Below are positions 46,590 through 54,486 of a DNA stretch of 64,000 bases, piece by piece. Position 1 is the first letter of the stretch. Each line of letters opens with the position of its first letter. The notes under the pieces are model-generated. The model saw only the letters and a list, made by a program, of their open reading frames with translations. It was not told the DNA's origin and did not search any database. The DNA lies in assembly GCF_041583835.1 (NCBI RefSeq), contig NZ_JBFHFC010000006.1, forward strand, positions 62,001-126,000. The letters run 5' to 3'. Source of the stretch: Thiomicrorhabdus sp041583835. GTDB taxonomy: Bacteria > Pseudomonadota > Gammaproteobacteria > Thiomicrospirales > Thiomicrospiraceae. The position numbers were made by a program, and so were the translations under genes.

Positions 46590-46964
46590 ATGGCTGTAGT
46601 CAACCTAACCACGGCGGAATTCGAAGAAACTATTAACAACAATGAAATTGTAATTTTCGACTTTTGGGCTGAATGGTGCGGTCCCTGTAAACAATTCGGA
46701 CCTATTTTTGAAGAAGTTTCGGACAAACATCCTGAAATCGTATTTGCCAAAGTGAACGTTGAAGAAGAACAGGAACTTGCAGGCATGTTCCAAGTGCGCT
46801 CCATTCCGACACTGGTTTTCATGCGTGAGAAAATCGTGGTTTTCTCAAATCCGGGTGCCATTCCGGGTAGTGCATTAGAAGAAGGTATTCAGCAACTATT
46901 GGATCTAGACATGGAACAGGTTCATAAAGACTTAGCTGAAGCCCAACAACAGCAACAACAATAA
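46590..46964 (+). CDS. Thioredoxin-family protein with a C-terminal Gln tract
   Basis: A 124-residue thiol-disulfide oxidoreductase. FWAEWCGPCKQFGPIF carries the redox pair Cys30/Cys33, and VRSIPTLVFM the cis-Pro loop. It has no signal peptide, so it acts in the cytoplasm. The tail after residue 105 (HKDLAEAQQQQQQ) is unusual for thioredoxin and is made of CAA/CAG repeats. AAGGAG precedes the ATG. It lies 44 bases after fumC and may be in its transcript. Confidence 0.92.
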   Translation: MAVVNLTTAEFEETINNNEIVIFDFWAEWCGPCKQFGPIFEEVSDKHPEIVFAKVNVEEEQELAGMFQVRSIPTLVFMREKIVVFSNPGAIPGSALEEGIQQLLDLDMEQVHKDLAEAQQQQQQ

Positions 46965-47038
46965 ATCCTCACTCACAGGCCTGGCGCTTTAAAGCTGCCA
47001 AGCCTGCTCTGAACCACTCACCTTCTTGCAACTTAATC

Positions 47039-47671
47039 CTACACATAAAGACCGACCGGAGAACGTTGCGACAGATGTTTAGCCAGATCCGTCAAGGTCA
47101 CAATTCCAACCAAATTCTCCTGCTGATCCATCACCGGTAAAGCTCCGATATGATACCGGGTCAACGCCATTGCTATTTCCTGGATTTCCGTTCCCGGCCT
47201 CGTTGTAATCACTTGCGGATTCATGATTCTTTCCACAACATCAACACGAGCCTCTTCGACATTACCGGCTTCATCCAAGATGATTCGTTGCAAAACATCC
47301 GATTTTGAACAAATACCGACCAACTTTCCATCAGAAACGACCGGAAGATGATGAATTTTCCTAGCCACTATTAAATTCCACGCATCCTCAATCAAAACAT
47401 CACTCCGAATGGTTACAACCGGACTCGACATGAGCTCCGACACTTTGACCGAACGACGCCGATCGCCTCCGGAACTCTGGATATTCTGATATTTCCTCAG
47501 CGCCTCTTCTTTCTGGAAGTAGGGATTCGAGTGGTCGGGCTCCAAACTCATATCCTCCAACCCGGCTTTCTTGGGCTGAGTGACACGCTTGGCCGGATCC
47601 ACCTTTAGAGCGGGCAGATTTTGAGCGGCGCCGATAAAGCTTTGGCCTTCCGGACTGTAGACTACAAACAT
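47039..47671 (-). CDS. Two-CBS-domain protein, probably in the sigma-28 regulon
   Basis: A 210-residue protein. Residues 1-75 are unique (MFVVYSPEGQSFIGAAQNLP... , with DHSNPYFQKEE). Two CBS modules follow (about 80-140, VSELMSSPVVTIRSDVLIEDAW; about 148-210, VVERIMNPQVITTRPGTEIQ). Such a pair usually forms a Bateman module binding adenine nucleotides or similar ligands. ATG 47671 is preceded by GAGGG six bases upstream; a TTG two codons earlier is less likely. A near-perfect sigma-28 promoter lies 36 bases before the start, which links this gene to flagellar control. Function otherwise unknown. Confidence 0.85.
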   Translation of the reverse strand: MFVVYSPEGQSFIGAAQNLPALKVDPAKRVTQPKKAGLEDMSLEPDHSNPYFQKEEALRKYQNIQSSGGDRRRSVKVSELMSSPVVTIRSDVLIEDAWNLIVARKIHHLPVVSDGKLVGICSKSDVLQRIILDEAGNVEEARVDVVERIMNPQVITTRPGTEIQEIAMALTRYHIGALPVMDQQENLVGIVTLTDLAKHLSQRSPVGLYV

Positions 47672-47706
47672 TTGCAAACCCTCGCTTACATAGTCCTATT
47701 GTTTGG

Positions 47707-47733
47707 TTATCGGCATAAGTAAAAAAAACATTA
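47707..47733 (-). promoter_or_regulatory. Sigma-28 (FliA) promoter of the CBS gene
   Basis: Minus strand: TAATGTTT (47733-47726), 11 bases, GCCGATAA (47714-47707). Seven of eight and eight of eight match the FliA consensus TAAAGTTT-11-GCCGATAA at exact spacing. The predicted start is about 28 bases before the ATG. Confidence 0.75.
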
Positions 47734-47862
47734 AGATATATAAAAACAAGCATTTTAATATTGTTAAAGAATATTAACATCACCCTTTTACAGAAATTTT
47801 CCAACCCAATAAACGGCTCTAAGAATACACTCCGATATGTAGCATATACCCTACAAATCTAC

Positions 47863-47868
47863 TATACT
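47863..47868 (+). promoter_or_regulatory. Possible -10 of the peroxiredoxin promoter
   Basis: TATACT lies 51 bases before the ATG. No good -35 is seen, which would fit activator-dependent expression, but this is only suggestive. Confidence 0.3.
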
Positions 47869-47918
47869 ATTCCGGTATTTAATTTGAACATTTAATTTAC
47901 TTAGATAAAGGATTTAAC

Positions 47919-48521
47919 ATGTCAGTACTTGTCACTAAACAAGCGCCAGATTTCACAGCTGCAGCGGTGCTAGCAGATGGTTCTATCGTTGATGACTTCA
48001 ACCTAAAAAGCCACATTGACGGTAAATACGCAGTTGTTTTCTTCTACCCGCTAGACTTCACTTTCGTATGCCCTTCTGAAATCTTGGCTTTCGACCACCG
48101 TGTTGATAAGTTCAAAGAACTAGGTACTGAAGTTATCGGTATCTCTGTAGATTCTCAATTCACACACAACGCATGGCGTAACACTCCGGTCAATCAAGGT
48201 GGTCTTGGTCCGGTTAAGTTCCCGTTGGTTGCTGACCTTGGCGGATCAATCATGGAAGCATACGGAATCGTTCACCCAGGCAACGTTGCTCTACGTGGTG
48301 CTTTCTTGATCGACAAAGAAGGTGTCGTTCGTCACCAGGTTGTTAACGATCTACCACTAGGCCGTAACGTTGACGAAATGGTACGCATGGTTGAAGCGCT
48401 TCAGTTCCATGAAGAAGTTGGTGAAGTTTGTCCTGCCGGCTGGAACAAAGGTGATGAAGGTATGAAAGATTCACCTGAAGGTGTTGCCGAATACCTAGGT
48501 AAGCACGGTGATGAGCTTTAA
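47919..48521 (+). CDS. 2-Cys peroxiredoxin (AhpC/Tsa type)
   Basis: Reduces hydrogen peroxide and organic peroxides through cysteine thiols. The peroxidatic Cys51 lies in YPLDFTFVCPSEILAF and the resolving Cys171 in EVCPAGW, so it is a typical 2-Cys form of 200 residues. Codon use is unlike most neighbours (strongly favouring CGT, GTT, CTA and GGT), as expected for a highly expressed gene. AAGGA precedes the ATG, and a strong terminator follows. It is likely abundant in the cell and partnered by a thioredoxin such as the one upstream. Confidence 0.95.
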   Translation: MSVLVTKQAPDFTAAAVLADGSIVDDFNLKSHIDGKYAVVFFYPLDFTFVCPSEILAFDHRVDKFKELGTEVIGISVDSQFTHNAWRNTPVNQGGLGPVKFPLVADLGGSIMEAYGIVHPGNVALRGAFLIDKEGVVRHQVVNDLPLGRNVDEMVRMVEALQFHEEVGEVCPAGWNKGDEGMKDSPEGVAEYLGKHGDEL

Positions 48522-48602
48522 GCAAAAACCGGACAACATTTGAAATGGTGTTTATTTAAAGACTTTCTAAGATTAAAATAACACCATTCAATGGAACCCT
48601 GA

Positions 48603-48631
48603 AAAGGCTGTCAAATTGACGGCCTTTTTTT
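48603..48631 (+). terminator. Terminator of the peroxiredoxin gene
   Basis: AAAGGC-T-GTC pairs with GAC-G-GCCTTT around AAATT and is followed by a T run. It ends only 13 bases before the ispA start. Confidence 0.85.
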
Positions 48632-48644
48632 ATGGAGCAGCGTT

Positions 48645-49529
48645 TTGCAAATACAACTTACTTTTTACCAAGAACGAATTCACTCGAAGTTATCGGATTT
48701 ACTTTCGGAAGCAACGCTCAACCCGGCCATTCCCGAAACCATCAAACAGGCGATGCACTATGCAACGCTTAACAACGGTAAACGGTTACGCCCGGCTTTA
48801 ATTTATGCCGTCGGCGAATCGCTCGACATTCCCCTGCCACAACTTGATAGTGCGGCTTGTGCCATTGAACTCATTCACAGCTACTCTTTGGTTCACGACG
48901 ATCTACCGGCAATGGACGACGACGACTTGCGCCGCGGGGTTCCCACTTGCCACATTCAATTTGACGAAGCGACCGCAATATTGGTAGGCGACGCACAGCA
49001 AACGCTCGCATTCAAAACACTCAGTTCGGATCCACACGTCGAAGACACGCACAAGTTGGAATTGATTCGCCTTCTATCCGATGCTAGCGGTATTGCAGGA
49101 ATGATCGGCGGACAGATGATCGACATTCAGTCAGAAAACATAGAACTCGATCTGGAAAGCTTAAAAACCATGCACCTCATGAAAACAGGCGCCTTAATTA
49201 GAGCTGCTCTGTTAATGGGGGCCGTGCAAAGTCCTCATTACGAAAGCATTCGCTCAAATTTGGAAAACTTAGGAAACTGTATCGGCTTGGCATTCCAAGT
49301 TCAGGATGACATTTTGGACATCGAAAGTGATACGGAAACCTTGGGTAAACCTCAGGGCAGCGACCAGGAAGCCAACAAATCCACCTATCCCCGCCTACTC
49401 GGACTTGAAAAATCCAAACAGTATCGTGATCAATTGATTCACCAAGCGCAATCGATTCTTAGCGAGCTGAACATAACCAGCCTGTTTTTAGAAAAACTGA
49501 TCGCCTACATTGCTCAACGCAATCATTAA
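48645..49529 (+). CDS. ispA: Farnesyl diphosphate synthase (short-chain polyprenyl synthetase)
   Basis: Condenses IPP with DMAPP/GPP to farnesyl diphosphate. The first aspartate-rich motif is LVHDDLPAMDDDDLRRG and the second GLAFQVQDDILDI; ALLMGAV/NNGKRLRP also match. Length 294 is normal. The start is TTG 48645: GGAG (48634-48637) lies seven bases upstream, and the next ATG in frame would cut into the domain. The peroxiredoxin terminator ends 13 bases before this start, so the transcript must come mostly from read-through or from a promoter overlapping the hairpin. It is not next to xseB or dxs, its usual neighbours. Confidence 0.94.
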   Translation: MQIQLTFYQERIHSKLSDLLSEATLNPAIPETIKQAMHYATLNNGKRLRPALIYAVGESLDIPLPQLDSAACAIELIHSYSLVHDDLPAMDDDDLRRGVPTCHIQFDEATAILVGDAQQTLAFKTLSSDPHVEDTHKLELIRLLSDASGIAGMIGGQMIDIQSENIELDLESLKTMHLMKTGALIRAALLMGAVQSPHYESIRSNLENLGNCIGLAFQVQDDILDIESDTETLGKPQGSDQEANKSTYPRLLGLEKSKQYRDQLIHQAQSILSELNITSLFLEKLIAYIAQRNH

Positions 49530-49629
49530 ACACGATCGTTGAATTTCAAAAAAAGGTTTGCTTTCAATAAGCTAGCCTTTTAGATATAATTCCCTCCTCT
49601 TTGAATTTAAGTAGATATTTCGGTTGGAT

Positions 49630-50007
49630 ATGGCACAGACATTTGTTTTAAAAACATTATTAGATTTTGCTTCGGCCCACAGTCTTCGCGGCTATCCGGG
49701 CGATTGTGCCAAATTACACGGTCACAACTGGAAAATTGAAGTTCAGGTAGAAGGCAACAAACTGAATGAAATCGGTATGGTCATCGATTTTAAAGAGATC
49801 AAACGTCACGCAAAAGAAGTGGTCAAAGAACTGGATCATACCTTTCTGAACGATCATCCACACTTCCAAGAAACGAATCCGACTGCTGAAAACATTGCCG
49901 TATATCTATTCCGAGCCATTCAGGAACGCATCGCAACGCCGGAAGTGAAAATGCATAGCATCACCGTCTGGGAAAACGACCGTAACTGCGTCACCTACTC
50001 GGAATAA
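49630..50007 (+). CDS. queD: 6-carboxy-5,6,7,8-tetrahydropterin synthase (QueD)
   Basis: QueD makes 6-carboxytetrahydropterin from dihydroneopterin triphosphate in the queuosine pathway. The zinc ligands are in FASAHSLRGYPGDCAKLHGHNWKIE (first His in ASAHSL, later HGH), and the catalytic Cys is in GDCAKLHGHNW; the C-terminal VWENDRN matches. I take ATG 49630 (125 residues); a TTG two codons earlier is possible. The ribosome site is weak. Downstream an imperfect hairpin lies at 50021-50064. Confidence 0.9.
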   Translation: MAQTFVLKTLLDFASAHSLRGYPGDCAKLHGHNWKIEVQVEGNKLNEIGMVIDFKEIKRHAKEVVKELDHTFLNDHPHFQETNPTAENIAVYLFRAIQERIATPEVKMHSITVWENDRNCVTYSE

Positions 50008-50020
50008 TCCTACCTCGAAG

Positions 50021-50064
50021 GCTACTACGGTAAACATCGGCCGCTTCGCCAGGTACCGAGTAGC
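50021..50064. repeat. Imperfect inverted repeat after queD
   Basis: GCTACTACGGTA and TACCGAGTAGC are 21 bases apart and pair with one mismatch. No T run follows. It may end queD transcription or do nothing. Confidence 0.35.
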
Positions 50065-50145
50065 GCCGGACAAAACCACAAAAAACACACGCCATTCAAT
50101 CCAAGCCTGCTAAAATCTGTTTATTTACACACCAACAGGATTGAC

Positions 50146-50931
50146 ATGGAACAACTCAGTCTCACTCAACTTCTCATTTTCAGCGCACTATTCGGATTGA
50201 TCATCGGCAGCTTTATCTCCATGCTGAGTTGGCGAATGCCGCGCATACTCATGATGGACGAAAGTGAGCAACTGAAATCGATCAGTCTCGGCGGATCAAA
50301 ATGCCCGAATTGCGACGTCCGCCTTCCTTGGTTCCGACTAATCCCGCTATTCAGTTGGTTATGGACCAAGGGCCGTTGCCATAATTGCAAAGCCAACATT
50401 TCGGCACGCTATCCGTTGATTGAAGTTTCGACGGCACTGGCAACAACCTTGGTCATGTGGCATTTCGGCGCAACGACACTAGGCTTTGCCGCTTTAATAT
50501 TCACCTGGATTCTAATCACTATCAGCGTCATCGATATTGAACACCAACTCATTCTAGACAATTTAAGCCTGCCCCTCCTATGGATCGGCCTACTCTTTAA
50601 TACCCAAGGTTTCTTTACCTCTACCAGTGATGCAATCTGGGGAGCCGCGATAGGCTACCTGCTTTTATGGGTGCTATTCCACAGCTTCAAGTTTTTGACA
50701 GGAAAAGAAGGAATGGGATACGGCGACTTTAAGCTGTTGGCGGCCTTAGGCGCATGGTTCGGACTAGCGGCAATCCCGCAGATTATTTTGATCGCCTCCG
50801 TTACCAGCCTAATCATCGGGGTTGGCGGCGTACTATTGAAGTTACGTGATTACAGCAGCCCGTTGGCATTCGGCCCTTTCTTGGCAATCGGTGGCTGGGT
50901 AACATTGATTGCAGGAATCAACATCATCTAA
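50146..50931 (+). CDS. pilD: Prepilin peptidase / N-methyltransferase (PilD)
   Basis: Cleaves and methylates type IV prepilins and pseudopilins at the inner membrane. The zinc-binding quartet is CPNC (residues 45-48) and CHNC (79-82), the aspartyl-protease motifs are VIDIEHQLI and MGYGDFKLLA, and about seven or eight hydrophobic segments surround them. Length 261. AGGA precedes the ATG. The gene stands alone; no pil genes are adjacent in the window, so its pilin substrates are elsewhere. Confidence 0.94.
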   Translation: MEQLSLTQLLIFSALFGLIIGSFISMLSWRMPRILMMDESEQLKSISLGGSKCPNCDVRLPWFRLIPLFSWLWTKGRCHNCKANISARYPLIEVSTALATTLVMWHFGATTLGFAALIFTWILITISVIDIEHQLILDNLSLPLLWIGLLFNTQGFFTSTSDAIWGAAIGYLLLWVLFHSFKFLTGKEGMGYGDFKLLAALGAWFGLAAIPQIILIASVTSLIIGVGGVLLKLRDYSSPLAFGPFLAIGGWVTLIAGINII

Positions 50932-51120
50932 CCCTTACTTTCTGGCTGCTACGTAGATAGCGGCCTGAGCGTCAACTTAAAATCATTACGCCGCAAACCG
51001 TTAATGGCGATGAATCAAGTGATTGAAAGACGGTACGAGGGAGATGAATATCTGGATATGCGGAAAAGAGATGATCAACCGGATCGATGCCAAAAGCAAA
51101 CAATCCGGACTTTAATTCGA

Positions 51121-51414
51121 CTAACTACCTAACTTCGCTTCGGTTGCATCACAGACGCGAGTCATTTTAAGCTTATTGCTTTTCACAAAATTCATCACAT
51201 ACTGGAACATGATCGGGTTCTTAATTTCCAATTCCGTATCGATGATCAGACACTTTTCACCGTCATATAATTCCGGATGCAACAAGTCAGAAAACACTAG
51301 GCGATGGGAGCTACCATAACTCGCCATCATAGAGGCGATACGGTCAATCCAATCACTTGGTCTGAATTTGCGGCCTTCTTCTGTATAGCCTTGAATTATA
51401 TATTTACAATGCAC
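51121..51414 (-). CDS. DUF3579 family protein
   Basis: A 97-residue protein. CKYIIQGYTEEGRKFRPSDWIDRIASM and the later EKCLIIDTELEIKNP match DUF3579, small proteins of unknown function common in beta- and gammaproteobacteria. I start at GTG 51414 with AGG nine bases upstream; the frame runs to 51477 but the added residues (MLELLGLNFNCFYLITS) are not part of the family and overlap a possible promoter. No partner is adjacent; it lies between pilD and the DAHP synthase gene. Confidence 0.78.
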   Translation of the reverse strand: MHCKYIIQGYTEEGRKFRPSDWIDRIASMMASYGSSHRLVFSDLLHPELYDGEKCLIIDTELEIKNPIMFQYVMNFVKSNKLKMTRVCDATEAKLGS

Positions 51415-51720
51415 GTCGTTCTGCCTAGAGGTAATCAAATAAAAGCAATTAAAATTTAAACCCAATAATTCTAGCACAAAACCAATTAATAGCCATCCCC
51501 ATCGCCCTTTTGTTTAGCCGTTTTAATCGATTTTTACGGCAATTTAATCGCAAACGAACTTGCCAATTTCCGATAAACGGCAATTTACATCACCTTTCCC
51601 GAACAAAACGCACTTATTCACAAAATCCTGAAGCATTTCGACTAATAAAATGGCATAATAATTCGCTCTAAAAATATCACTCACTCACCATTTGAGTCTT
51701 ACATAAAAACAGGGTTGATT

Positions 51721-52791
51721 ATGACGCAGTATCAGACCGATGATCTACGTATCAAAAACATTACAGAAGTCCGTCCTCCTTGCGAGTTGCATGAGCAATT
51801 CCCAATCACCGGAATGGCCGCACAGACGGTTTACGATACGCGTCAACAAATTCACAACATCCTTTCCGGTCGTGACGACCGTATGTTGGTCATTATCGGC
51901 CCTTGCTCCATCCATGATCCCGATGCAGCCAGAGAATATGCCGAAAAATTGAAAGCTGAAATCGCCAAACATAAAGAAGACTTGCTAATCGTTATGCGCG
52001 TCTACTTCGAAAAGCCTCGCACTACGGTCGGCTGGAAAGGGTTAATTAACGATCCGGGACTGAACGAATCTTTTGAAATCAACCGCGGCTTAGAATTGGC
52101 TCGCTCCTTACTGGTCGATATCAACGACATGGGCGTGCCTGCTGCAACTGAATTCCTTGATCTGATCTCTCCGCAATATATTGCCGATTTGATTGCATGG
52201 GGTGCGATCGGAGCGAGAACCACCGAAAGCCAGGGCCACCGTGAATTGGCATCCGGTCTATCCTGCCCGGTCGGTTTCAAGAACAGTACCGATGGCGGTT
52301 TCCAAATTGCAGTTGATGCAATTCGTGCAGCCAACAACCCGCACATCTTTATGTCATTAACCAAAGCCGGCCATTCGGCGATCTTCGAAACCACCGGAAA
52401 CCCGGACTGTCACGTTATCCTGCGTGGCGGTAACAGCGGACCTAACTACGATGAAGCTCATGTTAGCGAAGCGGTGAAAATGCTGAAAGCAGCCGGAGTT
52501 GAGGACAAGTTGATGGTGGATTGCAGCCACGCAAACAGTAGCAAACAACACGAACGTCAACTAGTTGTCGCCGAATCAATCGCTGAACAGCTCTCTAAAG
52601 GCTCATACAGCATCATGGGCGCCATGATCGAAAGCCACATTATCGAAGGTCGACAAGATGTTAATCCCGGTCAGCCTTTAACTTACGGCCAAAGCATTAC
52701 CGATGCATGTATCGGTTGGGAAGACAGCGAAAGAATTCTGGATATCCTAGCCCAAGGCGTTCAAACTCGCCGCCAGTTCAAACAGAACTGA
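51721..52791 (+). CDS. Class I 3-deoxy-7-phosphoheptulonate (DAHP) synthase
   Basis: First step of aromatic amino-acid synthesis: phosphoenolpyruvate plus erythrose 4-phosphate. The LVIIGPCSIHDPDAAREYAEKL motif with the metal-binding Cys, MRVYFEKPRTTVGWKGLINDP, GARTTESQGHRELASGLSCPVGFKN and the final TDACIGWEDSERIL are those of the AroF/G/H family. Length 356 from ATG 51721; a TTG two codons earlier exists. Which aromatic acid inhibits it cannot be read safely, so I give no symbol. It is monocistronic with a long palindrome after it. Confidence 0.93.
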   Translation: MTQYQTDDLRIKNITEVRPPCELHEQFPITGMAAQTVYDTRQQIHNILSGRDDRMLVIIGPCSIHDPDAAREYAEKLKAEIAKHKEDLLIVMRVYFEKPRTTVGWKGLINDPGLNESFEINRGLELARSLLVDINDMGVPAATEFLDLISPQYIADLIAWGAIGARTTESQGHRELASGLSCPVGFKNSTDGGFQIAVDAIRAANNPHIFMSLTKAGHSAIFETTGNPDCHVILRGGNSGPNYDEAHVSEAVKMLKAAGVEDKLMVDCSHANSSKQHERQLVVAESIAEQLSKGSYSIMGAMIESHIIEGRQDVNPGQPLTYGQSITDACIGWEDSERILDILAQGVQTRRQFKQN

Positions 52792-52808
52792 TTCAAACCT
52801 CTATCGTT

Positions 52809-52847
52809 ACACAACCTGCATTCGGATCAACTCCGTACAGGTTGTGT
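52809..52847. terminator. Long hairpin between convergent DAHP synthase and thiL
   Basis: ACACAACCTG and CAGGTTGTGT form a 10-base stem. There is no T run, so it is a weak or Rho-assisted terminator. Confidence 0.45.
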
Positions 52848-52884
52848 TAACGAACTAAAATCCTTTATCTACAGTCCATTCTCT

Positions 52885-53904
52885 TTAGAAGTGCTGATAA
52901 CCTTGTGCCGAAAGCAACCGTTCAGCTTGTTCCGCCTGCATCTCATCCGAACTCGACGCCTTAATCTTCACCCCCGGATACTCCGTCACCCTACCGATCG
53001 ACTGAACATTTAACCCCTCAGACGCACACTTTTCCGACAACTCAAGCCATTTCCGTTGACTGATCGTAAAACATAACTGGTAATCATCGCCCGCCGATAA
53101 GGGCAAGCTCCAATCGTCGGTTTTAGCAATCCACTCCTGCACCGCCTCAGACATTGGCAACTGATCCAGGAAAATTTCAGCCCCCACCGGACTCCCTTTT
53201 TTAGCCGACGATCTTTCAAGTATGTGGCCCATATCGGCCAATAAACCGTCCGAAACATCAATCGCTGCAGAGGCATAGTCTTTCAATAGCTGCCCCAACT
53301 CAAGCTGCGGACAAGGCCTATTTAAAGCGGTTAAGCTAGAGTCCAACATTCCTTTAGTGAACCAGGCCTGCTGAGTTTCGGAAAAAGTTTTAAGCGCCGC
53401 CTTCAGTCCTAATCCGGCATCTCCCAAGCACCCGGAAACACAGATCAAATCCCCCGGTGTCGCGCCGGAACGCAACAATGCGCGACCCTTTCCCACCCAA
53501 CCGTGTGCCGTTACCGTTACCGTCAATGGACCTTTTGTAGTATCTCCGCCGATGAGAGGAATTTGGTAAATCCGGCTTAATTCAGCCAACCCTTCCGAAA
53601 AATCTTTCAACCAATCATGATTGTTTTCAGGCAAAGTCAGCCCCAAAGAGAAGAAGCCGGGGCGTGCACCCATTGCGGCTAAATCACTCAGATTAACCGC
53701 CAACGCTTTCCAGGCAATGTCGTACGCAGAAGTATCGTGAGGGAAATGAACGCCGGCAACTAAAGTATCCGTTACCACCACAAGCTGATGGTTTTCGGGA
53801 GGCGTCAACACGGCGCCGTCATCCCCGATTCCGACTTCATCATCCGCTAAAGACTGGCTTAACGGCAAAAAATAGTGATCAATTAAATTAAACTCTTCGG
53901 ACAC
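52885..53904 (-). CDS. thiL: Thiamine-monophosphate kinase
   Basis: Phosphorylates thiamine monophosphate to the diphosphate cofactor. VGIGDDGAVLTPPENHQLVVVTDTLVAGVHF and LGDAGLGLKAAL and AAIDVSDGLLADMGHI are the AIR-synthase-like ATP and substrate motifs of ThiL. Length 339 is normal. GTG is the start (AGGAC upstream). It is the last gene of the rib-nusB block, although an internal terminator stands before it. Confidence 0.94.
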   Translation of the reverse strand: MSEEFNLIDHYFLPLSQSLADDEVGIGDDGAVLTPPENHQLVVVTDTLVAGVHFPHDTSAYDIAWKALAVNLSDLAAMGARPGFFSLGLTLPENNHDWLKDFSEGLAELSRIYQIPLIGGDTTKGPLTVTVTAHGWVGKGRALLRSGATPGDLICVSGCLGDAGLGLKAALKTFSETQQAWFTKGMLDSSLTALNRPCPQLELGQLLKDYASAAIDVSDGLLADMGHILERSSAKKGSPVGAEIFLDQLPMSEAVQEWIAKTDDWSLPLSAGDDYQLCFTISQRKWLELSEKCASEGLNVQSIGRVTEYPGVKIKASSSDEMQAEQAERLLSAQGYQHF

Positions 53905-53921
53905 GTCCTATCCCCTATTAC

Positions 53922-53956
53922 AAAAAAAGCCTCGCAAGCATAACCTGCGGGGCTTT
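53922..53956 (-). terminator. Terminator between nusB and thiL
   Basis: AAAGCC-C-CGCA and TGCG-A-GGCTTT pair with one mismatch and are followed by seven Ts on the minus strand. It probably reduces thiL transcription. Confidence 0.6.
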
Positions 53957-53986
53957 CTTTATAAGACACACATGACACAATCTCAA

Positions 53987-54472
53987 TTAAGATGCATTTA
54001 CTTCCATACTTCTTAACTGCTGTGCAACCTTATCCAAAATACCGTTGACGTATTTATGACTGTCTTCGGCACCAAAACGCTTAGCCAACTCAACACACTC
54101 ATTGATGATGACTTTATAAGGAATTTCCGGCTTAGCCTGCAACTCGTAAACACCCATGCGCATAATGGTTTTCTCGACCGGATCGATCATGGAAACCGAA
54201 CGATCTAACAAAGCGCCGTATACCTCATCCAATTCAACCGCCTTTGAAGAAACCTCGCTCAACAACTCGTTGAACAACGTCGCATCCACGCCCGTCAACA
54301 AGCCGTCTTCACTAAACTGCTTAGCGATAACAAAAGGCTCGTCTGCATTCATTTGCCACTGGTATAGCGCCTGCAAGGCAACTCGTCGCGTTTCGGTACG
54401 CTGTGAAACCTGCGGTTCGTCCTCTTGGACTTCTTCACCCTTACCGGGCTGTACTTGATTCAAATCTCTCAT
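53987..54472 (-). CDS. nusB: Transcription antitermination factor NusB
   Basis: NusB binds boxA RNA with NusE for rRNA antitermination. RRVALQALYQWQMNADEPFVIAKQF, VDATLFNELLSEV, MRMGVYELQAKPEIPYKVIINECVELAKRFGAEDSHKYVNGILDK are typical (key stretch VELAKRFG). Length 161, with an unusual 25-residue acidic N-terminus (GKGEEVQEDEPQVSQ). It starts 14 bases after ribH in the conserved ribH-nusB-thiL order. Confidence 0.94.
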   Translation of the reverse strand: MRDLNQVQPGKGEEVQEDEPQVSQRTETRRVALQALYQWQMNADEPFVIAKQFSEDGLLTGVDATLFNELLSEVSSKAVELDEVYGALLDRSVSMIDPVEKTIMRMGVYELQAKPEIPYKVIINECVELAKRFGAEDSHKYVNGILDKVAQQLRSMEVNAS

Positions 54473-54486
54473 TCAGTGGACTACTT

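Noticed and set aside
47400..47804. Overlapping minus-strand frame of 134 codons around the CBS gene start
   Set aside because: It shadows the CBS gene in another frame and crosses its sigma-28 promoter.
48616..48801. 61-codon frame overlapping ispA
   Set aside because: It lies in another frame of the real ispA gene, starts inside the peroxiredoxin terminator and lacks family matches.
51004..51132. Small ORF of 42 codons before the DUF3579 stop
   Set aside because: No ribosome site, no recognisable motif, and it overlaps the end of the DUF3579 gene.
51560..51575. Possible sigma-28 site (TCCGATAA) before the DAHP synthase gene
   Set aside because: The -35 position does not match and the gene has no motility role.
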